NCBI GenBank assembly: GCA_963971305.1
Contig: OZ020305.1
Span: forward strand, 40,807,717 to 40,871,716
Direction of reading: 5' to 3'
DNA length: 64,000 nucleotides
DNA from: Arcuatula senhousia
Taxonomy: Eukaryota; Mollusca; Bivalvia; Mytilida; Mytilidae
Position numbers and translations under genes: made by a program. The notes below the pieces were generated by a model that did not search any database, was not told where the DNA came from, and saw only the letters and a program-made list of their open reading frames with translations. Shown here piece after piece: positions 56,787 through 64,000 of the stretch; positions within the stretch are counted from its first letter, which is position 1, and each line of letters begins with the position of its first letter.

Positions 56787-57769
56787 GGAACGCCATTTTA
56801 ACCAAAACCTTGGTATTTATAGGATACCTCAGATAACTGGGGGTTTACTGGCAGCTACAAATGTATCTGGGGGTTTTCTGGACGAAACTGTCAATTACAT
56901 CAGGTATTAAGAGTTATCTTGGTAACTGGGGGTTTGCTGTCAGCTTTCACATGCATTTAGATACCTTATTAAACCCCCTTCTACCTACAGATATTGTAGT
57001 CCCGTGCGGGGCCCGAGTGGCAAATAGGCCCGCAGCAGAGTCTAGCTTGTCGTAAGAGACGGCTAAGGGTATTCTTACGTCGGGTCAGTGTTCAGCCCAC
57101 AGAGCGACCAAATGTGTACACTAAGTGGCTGAATATTTTGGCCCTCGTCCGCAGGGATTGTCAGGTCTATAATACGGAAACCCTGACGGCCGACCATAGT
57201 GGGCCAACGTGAGAGGAGAGTCCCACGCTTCATGCACGTAAAAAACCCCTTTGTGGACCGCCAAGTAGTGCACCACATACGCTAAATTTTCAGTCCCTAC
57301 CCACCTCTCCCCTTTTCCTGTGGTTCTTCAGTTCCTTTGTTTCCCACCCCAACCCCATGTTTCATTTATCATCCTCATTTCATGTTCATTTTATCATCCT
57401 TTTCATGTTATAACCTATTTAGCGTTGCACGGGCGTAAAACACCAACTCACTCACTCACAGATATTGTAAGCTGATGCTATTTCACTCTTTGAAAGCAGA
57501 ATTTATCAATGTAAAGCTGAAAACTATCAATTCCTCAAAAACTAATACAAAGCTCGGCTTCCAATAAATTATTTTTTGAAAAATCTTAATAGCAGGAGTT
57601 TTTGTGGTATCCATGGGATAGCTGATAGGAAACCCTCAGTTACCTGAAATTACTCTAAATACCTGATGTAATTAAAAGTTTCGCTCTGAAAACCCCCAGA
57701 TAGCTGCCAGTAAACCCCAAGTTATCTGAGGTATCCTATAGTTACCATGGTTTTGGTAAAAATGGCGTG
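56787..57769. mobile_element. Nested inverted-repeat element with GGGGGTTT arrays
   Basis: The left arm (GCCATTTTAACCAAAACC, GGATACCTCAGATAACTG, GGGGTTTACTGGCAGCTA) is mirrored at 57600-57765 over about 170 bp with moderate divergence. The arms contain several CTGGGGGTTT-type units. A direct repeat TCATACTGTTGTAT stands at 56773-56786 and 57770-57783, immediately outside; 14 bp is long for a cut-and-paste duplication. The interior is largely the SINE-like element at 56999. No coding capacity. Confidence 0.65.
56999..57457 (+). mobile_element. Full-length SINE-like element with 12-bp target duplication
   Basis: It is bounded by the perfect duplication ACAGATATTGTA at 56987-56998 and 57458-57469. 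The 459-bp element starts GTCCCGTGCGGGGCCCGAGTGG, in which GGGCCCGAGTGG could be a pol III A-box-like motif. It contains GTCGTAAGAGACGGCTAAGG and a pyrimidine-rich 3' half with TTTCATGTTCATTTTATC, and ends in the tail AACTCACTCACTC. A target duplication of variable length plus a simple tail indicates retroposition. A B box could not be placed with confidence, so the tRNA origin is uncertain. At least nine other partial or full copies occur in the window. Confidence 0.8.
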
Positions 57770-59256
57770 TCATACTGTTGTATATGAACAGACCAATTTC
57801 AGCCCGAGAAATTCATGTCTCAGCCTCAGCATTTCTAGATATAACAGTGAAATCTGGTATATGGAGGATTATTTCCCATTATATATAAAGCACTTCACAA
57901 ATCTAATATAAGTGGAAAAAATGTTGATATACTATCATTTTCTGATAAGCCAGCTTTTGAGAAAATACACATTTATTTAAATTTTGTAAAAGTGTTCTTG
58001 GTGTGCGCAAAACAGTTTTTGCTCATGAACCTCCTTTTTCTTTTTATCGTCAATATTTTGTGTTCAATAAAATATACAGTTTTAAGATTTGTCATGAGAT
58101 GTCATTTAATATATCACATTATCACATCGGTAGAATGCCAGGACCATCGGTAGAAAACCAGGACACATCTTTAGAAAACCAGGACCATACCATGTATTTT
58201 TTTTTAAATGATCGAAAAATCAAAAATACGCCATTTGTAATAAAAAGTGATATGTCTTTAAAAATGTCCGACTATTTAGAACAAGGAGCATAATTTTCAG
58301 TCCAGTGAATGGTAATTTAAAACAGATATTCATAATTATCTGAAAAAAGGGAAATTGTCTCTTGCTGGAAAAAATAAACAATACCCTTACTGTAATTGTA
58401 TGTGCATACTTAAAACAAAATGGTGTAAATAAACTAATTTGTTTATAAGTGCCTTAATAGCCGGGTATTATAGTTTGAAAAAATCGTCTGCCAGGTTTAT
58501 TTTTTTATCACCACATCGGTAGAAATCTAGGACATCGGTAGAAAACAACTTAAACATCGGTAGAAAACATGTTGTCGCAGGACAAATATAACGACCGTGA
58601 AGAGTACTATATTTTAATTCAAAATATGTTACTTATGAAATAATAAGGTAGTAATACACAAGAAATATATTTTTTATAGCAAAATTCAATGGGTGCGATT
58701 TTTAAGTATTTTTTAATTCATGCATGGTGTTTTTACAGAATATTTGAAATTTTAATTTCCACAATAATTTCTGCCTGTATTATTTCGTTTAAGATAGAAT
58801 TGGAATATTAATTGTCTTTTTTAATTTGATATTTTATATTTTTAAGCTAATATCTTTGTAGTTTGTGGTTGTTATACAGTAATTTTATTATATGTAGGAG
58901 GAAAATGAAGATTTGGTTGATAGTGATTTTTAAGACGAACAAAATTAATGGAGACAACTTAAAGTAGATCAAAAGTGGCTAAAACTTGCAATAAAACGAA
59001 CGACAAGCCATCCATCCCAAAATCAATAACTTAAGCTTAAATCTGTGTTAACAGGATGTGCGCAATTCTCATTTTAACAAAAATTGTACGAAAACTTATT
59101 AAAATCCATGCATAAAATGGTAGAAAAAGGAGTTTAAAAAAATAACCACCTCTGAGATGGAGGTGTCACTGCTAGTATCAAGCTCCCACTTTTCAATCGC
59201 ATAATAAATTTTGTGACATATTTAAAAAAAAACAAATGCTCATAAATATGTTTCAG

Positions 59257-59444
59257 ATTCAAATGGTTCAGTTAAAGAACTAGTGTTTCCAAAAGCTTTA
59301 GATTTAGATCGACCTAAACGAGCAAGAACAACATTTTCACCAGAACAGCTATTTCATCTAGAAAAGGAATTTCAACGCAACCAATACATGGTTGGCAAAG
59401 AACGAAGTCAGTTGGCAAGGAATCTTCATCTTTCTGAAACTCAG
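59257..59444 (+). CDS. Vax: Vax homeobox gene, exon 2
   Basis: The exon follows TATGTTTCAG and encodes residues 30-92. [20 protein letters not shown] leads into homeodomain residues 1-44 (protein 49-92), including [25 protein letters not shown] and LHLSETQ. The combination [10 protein letters not shown]-x-VG-x-ER and LSETQ distinguishes Vax from Emx (HYVVGAER, LTETQ) and from Not. It ends CTCAG/GTATC, placing the intron between homeodomain positions 44 and 45, a known intron site in many ANTP-class homeobox genes. Confidence 0.95.
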
Positions 59445-60004
59445 GTATCGTCTATATTCTAATTTCAGGCAGTTCAACATTTTAGTATATTGTTTATCAT
59501 AAAAAGCTTAAAGGTCAACATTCTGTATATAGTTAAGAGTGTCGGACAGGGTGCCTTTTAGCCAACCTGCATTTATACGAGAGGTGTACAAACCTGCAAG
59601 TTGTAAGGCCAAAATTAAATGCGAAGGGCGCAGTATAAGATCAAAAAGTATGGAACAGAATGCCTTATTCAACTCGGACTAATCTAAGATTTGAGTTTTT
59701 ATCGTTTTAGACGCTCATCATATAGTGTTTGACATCTTCAATCTTTTGTGTAGGGCGCCTCTGATGAGTCTTGAATAGACGAAACGCGCACACGGCGGAG
59801 CAAAAGGTATTGCATAGACCATTGTTGCAGTTTTTTATTAAGATTTTTCAACTAAAAATTAAGTCTTTGATGATTTTCTCTCTGATTTTACATGGTCGGC
59901 AACTTTTGTCACGAGTACCCATTCATGTCCTCTTAATTGTCCCTTTGAAACCTTTCTTCATATAAAAACATTTCAAATAGCATGAGCGTTGTTTTTATTT
60001 TCAG
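59445..60004 (+). other. Vax intron 2 (560 bp)
   Basis: Donor GTATCG and acceptor TTATTTTCAG bound it; phase 0. It includes the dispersed-repeat scrap GCGCCTCTGATGAGTCTTG at 59755-59790 (inverse of 26950). No other feature was seen. Confidence 0.85.
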
Positions 60005-60214
60005 GTTAAAGTTTGGTTTCAAAACAGGAGAACGAAATTAAAAAGAGACAAATCTCGACAAGCGGAAGAACAAGATGCCAATTCAGAAAAGATGGCTGCC
60101 TGTAACCTATTAAAACTTTTACAGCCTCCCCCTTCCTCAGTTAATATGACTGTCTCCTCGTTCATGTACCCATATTCTTATTCACATTCCATGGACATAA
60201 ACCTGAATCATTAA
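60005..60214 (+). CDS. Vax homeobox gene, exon 3 (stop codon)
   Basis: It encodes residues 93-161. VKVWFQNRRTKLKRDKSRQ completes homeodomain helix 3 with W48, Q50 and N51 (protein 96, 98 and 99) intact; DNA binding is therefore expected. Downstream, CNLLKLLQ (about 125-132) corresponds to the short conserved N-V-L-R-L-L-E motif that follows the homeodomain in vertebrate Vax. The C-terminus is short (PPPSSVN, FMYPYSYSHSMDINLNH) and lacks the long alanine-rich tail of vertebrate proteins. TAA is at 60212-60214. Confidence 0.95.
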   Translation, partial: VKVWFQNRRTKLKRDKSRQAEEQDANSEKMAACNLLKLLQPPPSSVNMTVSSFMYPYSYSHSMDINLNH

Positions 60215-60399
60215 TTATTGAATGGATCGTGTATAATGGAGATTTCTAAAGAGAGAGAGCAGGAGGCACTTGTGGTGTTTTTCCTATGGAAGAAAAAGTT
60301 GTTACCAAATGTACATATTGAACGCAATCAACAACATACTGTGCCCCTTAAATCAAAGAATTGCACATTTAAAACGCATTCACGTGTTTTTGGTTTTTT

Positions 60400-60405
60400 A
60401 ATAAA
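60400..60405 (+). terminator. Polyadenylation signal of Vax
   Basis: AATAAA 186 nt after the stop codon, 12 nt before the pearl-like element begins. It is the first AATAAA in the 3' flank, so the element may lie just outside or at the very end of the transcript. Confidence 0.5.
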
Positions 60406-60417
60406 GTATTACATTTT

Positions 60418-61593
60418 AGCTCACCTGCCCAAAGGCCACGTGAGCTAATGCCATCACTATGCGTCTGTCGTCCGTCGTCCGTAAAGTCGTAACAATTTCA
60501 AAAATCTTCTCCTCTGAAACCACTGAACCAATTTTATTGAAACATTTCAGAAATTATAAATGACATGTTGGCAACAAACAATCCTCGTCTTGAAATAATT
60601 CGATAAATACATGGCCGCTAGTACTAAAAATAGAACATATTAGGGTAAAATCACTAATAATGGCTTATAACTAAGCAACTATAACAGGTAGGAAAAATCC
60701 GATCTTCAGAATCAAAAGCTCTACAAAAGTCTCCATTGAGGCGAAGTTGTCAAATGACTCCTTATAGGGGTAATGGCCCTTTTGAGCCCAAAATAGCGTG
60801 TTTTTTCCTGTTTTGCCCTACAGAATGAAAACTATTGAAGATCAGCTCAGAAAGCTCTACAAGTCTCCATTTGGTTGAAGTTGTCAGAGTGCTCCTTAAT
60901 GGGGAACTATGGCCTTTAAAAGGTAAAAAATAGCGGTTTTTTCATGTTTTGCCCCTTAGAATGAAAACTATTGCAGATAGAGAACTGTTACTTGCATAAA
61001 CCTTCAGCATATTTTAAAATTAAGCTCTACAAAATGAACGATAAAGAATTGTGGAATAAGTGTACGCGACACAACCAACATACAGAAACGGCAATTTAAA
61101 AAATCACGATGGAAAAAAAAACCCAGAAGTCTGCGACATGACCAGAGGTCGCTGCTCACCGTCTTGCATTGGCCCAATTCTAAAAATACAATACATAAGA
61201 TTCAAACGAATTAATTATCAACGAAAGATCCATTTCTGGACATAGAACAAAAAACAGATAGTTTACAGAGACAAACAAAGCTTTGACAAGGATTCCTGGC
61301 TTAGGACAGACACATATAAAATGTGGCGGGGTTAAACTAGTTTTGGGGCCAACCTTTCCCCAATTGATAATCGTGTACAAAGCACAAAAATAACCCACTA
61401 TAAAAATCAAATCGATAAAAGTTCAATTCAACAAGAGAGAACCTGAGACAACAGCACTATACGAGAACAACGAGACGTAAAGGAACTACAACTAACATTG
61501 CCTTTATGAAAAGTCTCTATTGGATTAAAATTGTCATATATTACCCTTATGGCCTTGAGATCCATGTGAGCTATTCAGGCTCCTAGGAGCATC
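60418..61593 (+). mobile_element. Pearl/Helentron-type element, copy E, just downstream of Vax
   Basis: It begins AGCTCACCTGCCCAAAGGCC and ends with GTGAGCTATTCAGGCTCCTA..GGAGC, in the same orientation as copy A. Core pieces such as AGAATGAAAACTATTGCAGAT and CTCTACAAAAGTCTCCATT are the inverse of the 157-bp unit of copies B-D. A SINE-like element (61036-61375) and flanking sequence interrupt the core. Confidence 0.78.
61036..61375 (-). repeat. SINE-like element of the 32178 family nested in copy E
   Basis: TGTGGAATAAGTGTACGCG, CATGACCAGAGGTCGCTG and CCTGGCTTAGGACAGACAC, then ATGTGGCGGGGTTAAAC, are the inverse of the 3' and 5' modules of 32178-32515, in the expected reversed order. This shows it inserted after copy E. 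Confidence 0.65.
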
Positions 61594-62539
61594 TTGTTTT
61601 ATAAAGCATAACATTTTAGATTGTTTCGTGCAAGAATTCCTACAATAGTACATTGCATTGGGATGCATGATGTGTATGTCCAATAAATGAAGTCAGTTTA
61701 TGTTTGCAAATATTTAATTTTGATTTGTATACTACTTTAAGCATTTAATGATAAACATACAAATTACAGGATTGTATTTTGTATGCCTGTTCTTGTGACT
61801 TCCATTCTATAATCAATTTGTTTCCTTCCTAACCAATGGAACAATGGGATCTAGTTTGTACACAGGACTTTTTGTGCATTTCCGTTTTCATTACAATTTA
61901 ACTTTTACTATCATTTCATTGTATTTACAGGTAGCAGCTGTATTAACAAATAACATTTGTCTTAACCCTATATGGATGTACCGAAATAAACGAATTTAAC
62001 CTGACATGATTATGCAGTTTCTGGGTATTCAATTTCACTGAAACCCTCAAAACAAACTACATGATGGGTTCCTGACTTGCCAAATGGTACATTTATTTAT
62101 AAAGCAACCAAGGAATATTATAAAACAAGGGCGTCCCCGTGTCATATGATTTCTGAGCAACACACGTCGGTCTTGAAAAGGTTCATTCATTTTCACAGTA
62201 AGTATTCAAAACTTTCACGAGTTTCTGATTTCGTATAGTTATTTTTTTTTAGAATATGATGCCGTTTCATAAACAGTCGATGAAATAAGTCAGGGCGCTG
62301 TATTTTATTCAGACTGGTTTCATTAAGTCACCAATAGCCTAACGTACACGAAAGGCAATAAAGCCTATTTAATTTGCATGGGGTAAAGAGCACGTTAAAA
62401 GGGCACCCTGGTAAACTTAATTTCTAGATACAATAACATAACACCCAGTCCACTACGTTCACATTTTATACGAGTTTTCCAAGCAAATAATAGATAAGAA
62501 AAAATCCATCAAATGACCAACATTTTGATTTTTGGACGA
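61594..62539. other. Intergenic stretch, nothing recognised
   Basis: AT-rich DNA without a protein-like frame or clear repeat. Confidence 0.45.
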
Positions 62540-62840
62540 AAAACGGATAACATATAAAACACGGAAATATAAAAACTTCTCTGAAGATCAATTAACAACT
62601 CTAGTCGTTACGAGAGTGAACTCATGTGCTCCGGATGAGTAAGCGGTTCATGCCTGCCTGCTATAGCACACCCGTCGCGCTGCCAATTTTCAAATCATTG
62701 TGTCAAATTCGGTAAAGCAAGACAAAGCAAAACCCTCTGACAACCGAACATCTGCACCCAGTTGATAGATAGAAATCCCATATTTGTCTATGAGTGCATG
62801 ATATCTACCGTAACAAAAATATTGTATTTCTTACAAGCTC
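62540..62840 (-). repeat. Retroelement 3'-end family, inverted copy with ORF tail
   Basis: GTCGTTACGAGAGTGAACTC, TGCTCCGGATGAGTAAGCGG and TAGCACACCCGTCGCGCTGCC match the family. At 62760-62830 the minus strand reads GRYHALIDKYGISIYQ, the counterpart of the peptide at 37750-37840. The frame is not intact further upstream. Confidence 0.55.
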
Positions 62841-63117
62841 TGCAGTAACGAATTAATTGTGAAACGTAAACTCCATAAGCTCAGGCCGACGGAATGTTGC
62901 TGTCCACAAGAAAGGAAAGTTGACAATTGGAAAGTTGAAGTCATCACATTTGTAATAGAGCTTTGTTGAAAGTTTTCATTCAGAGTCTATTCCGAGATAA
63001 CTCCTCAAAAACGTCACCTGACAATTTTTGTTTAATGAATAATTTGGAAAAGCTTTTTGAAATAAACAATTAAGTAAGCAATATGGCAAGTCGTTTTTAC
63101 ATTTATTCCTCTTTATA
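62841..63117. other. Short intergenic stretch, nothing recognised
   Basis: No feature seen between the retroelement fragment and the terminal satellite. Confidence 0.4.
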
Positions 63118-64000
63118 GATATCTCATAAACTTTATAAGATATCTCATATACTTTATAAGATATCTCATAAAGTTTATAAGATATCTTATAAACTTTATA
63201 AGATATCTTATAAACTTTATGAGATATCTTATAAAAAATAATTTATAAGATATCTCATATACTTTATAAGATATCTTATAAACTTTATGAGATATCTTAT
63301 AAATTTTATAAGATATCTTATTTACTATATAAGATATCTTTAAAAGAAAATGAGATATCTACTAAACACAATGTTTATAAGATATCTGATAAAGTTTATA
63401 AGATATCTCATTATGTTTATAGGATATCTTATAAAGTATATGAGATATCTTATAAATTATTTTCTATAAGATATCTTATAAAGTTTATCAGATATCTTAT
63501 AAACTTAATGAGATATCTTATAAAGTATATGAGATATCTTATAAATCTTATGAGATATCTTTAAAGAGGCCTTATAAAAATATAAGATATCTTATAAAGT
63601 TTATAAGATATCTCATATACTTTATAAGATATCTTATTGAATATATAAGATATCTCATATAAATGGGAGTTTATAAGATATCTTATAAAACATATGAGAT
63701 ATCTTATAAAACATATAAGATATCTCATAAAACATATAAGATATCTTATAAAACATACAAGATATCTCATAAAGTTTATTAGATATCTTATAAAGATTAT
63801 GAGATATCTTATATAAAATAATTTATAAGATATCTAATTAAAGTTATAAGATATCTAATAAAGTTTATAAGATATCTCGTAAACTTTATGAGATATCTTA
63901 TAAAAAATAACTTATAAGATATCTCATAAAATATATAAGATATCTAATAAACTTTATGAGATATCTCATAAACTTTATAAGATATCTTATCAGTTTTATA
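63118..64000. repeat. 21-bp palindromic satellite, truncated by window end
   Basis: GATATC recurs at 63118, 63139, 63160, 63181 and 63202, an exact 21-bp period, and continues to the end with occasional longer units (an added TAAAAAATAATTTATAA-like spacer). Each GATATC is the centre of the 18-bp palindrome TTATAAGATATCTTATAA or a one-base variant (CTCATAA). Monomers are joined by ACT or GTT triplets. Translations such as the repeated RYLICFI frame are by-products. The right boundary lies outside the window. Confidence 0.9.

Larger units (their letters stand above)
56386..58599. mobile_element. TIR transposon with 5-bp duplication and TTTTCTACCGAT arrays, in Vax intron 1
   Basis: The element (2214 bp) starts CACGGTCGTTATACTTGTCC and ends with the inverse, GACAAATATAACGACCGTG; AAGAG is duplicated at 56381-56385 and 58600-58604. 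The TIRs of about 45 bp run into arrays of TTTTCTACCGAT: about three units at the left edge plus three at 56620-56690, and mirror-image ATCGGTAGAAAA units at 58125-58190 and 58515-58570. No transposase frame is present. CAC ends with a 5-bp duplication recall Transib/RAG-type elements, but the heptamer differs and the class remains open. Confidence 0.75.
51066..59256 (+). other. Vax intron 1 (8191 bp), filled with repeats
   Basis: Donor GTAAGA and acceptor TATGTTTCAG bound it; phase 1. It carries a dispersed-repeat scrap at 51590, a SINE-like 3' module inverted at about 52400-52500, a GTGCGGGG-family 3' part inverted at about 52990-53170, a TGCCCCAT MITE at 53500-53612, a retroelement-tail fragment at 55150-55340, and the nested TIR elements at 56386-58599. 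The remaining parts (51100-52390, 53620-55140, 55350-56380, 58605-59250) are AT-rich, with no exon that I can support. Confidence 0.8.

Noticed and set aside
63561..63770. ORF with repeated RYLICFI units
   Set aside because: It is a reading frame through the 21-bp satellite, not a gene.

Overview
The window looks like nuclear DNA of a bivalve mollusc, most probably a mussel (Mytilus-like). The reasons are AT-rich sequence, genes with introns, few coding exons in 64 kb, and very dense short dispersed repeats of kinds I associate with bivalves. The main one is an element with a 157-bp tandem core, a GACGAC microsatellite and a short hairpin end ('pearl'/Helentron-associated type). This assignment is inference; no rRNA, tRNA or mitochondrial marker is present to confirm it.

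Three confident protein-coding loci are seen. (1) Positions 9716-10381 and (2) 23413-24090 are paralogous, each with a single coding exon on the + strand. They encode the paired C-terminal Ig-like region of the kyphoscoliosis peptidase (KY)/hillarin family without the transglutaminase-like core. (3) Positions 50978-60214 (+) hold a complete three-exon homeobox gene of the Vax (ventral anterior homeobox) family, 161 aa, with an 8.2-kb first intron. Weaker candidates are a minus-strand first coding exon (2938-3209), a plus-strand open stretch (3555-3809), a 57-aa ORF with a hydrophobic N-terminus (33274-33447) whose second copy at 38744 is broken, and a coiled-coil plus SGNH/GDSL-like ORF (43189-44139, minus) that probably belongs to a transposable element.

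Layout: 1-9.5 kb, repeats and two possible exons; 9.5-10.6 kb, KY-like gene 1; 11.3-13.3 kb, a large pearl-like element; 17.7-19.8 kb, a palindrome-punctuated 480-bp tandem array; 23.4-24.1 kb, KY-like gene 2; 24-33 kb, mostly AT-rich intergenic DNA; 33-50 kb, heavily nested transposons; 51-60.2 kb, Vax; 60.4-61.6 kb, another pearl-like element; 63.1-64 kb, a 21-bp palindromic EcoRV-site satellite that runs off the end.

The most interesting structures are the nested TIR elements. A 5.5-kb element (40525-46064) has TGTTACA ends, about 190-bp TIRs made of roughly 33-bp motif repeats, and a perfect CCGG target duplication. It sits inside a SINE-like repeat whose uninterrupted paralogue shows the empty site; these hallmarks fit the Ginger group of integrase-related DNA transposons. 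A second element (56386-58599), inside Vax intron 1, has CACGGTCG ends, a 5-bp AAGAG duplication and TTTTCTACCGAT motif arrays. A third (56787-57769) is nested within it and has GGGGGTTT motif arrays. All three are non-autonomous as seen and share one architecture, arrays of a G/C-run or T-run motif filling the TIRs, with unrelated sequences.
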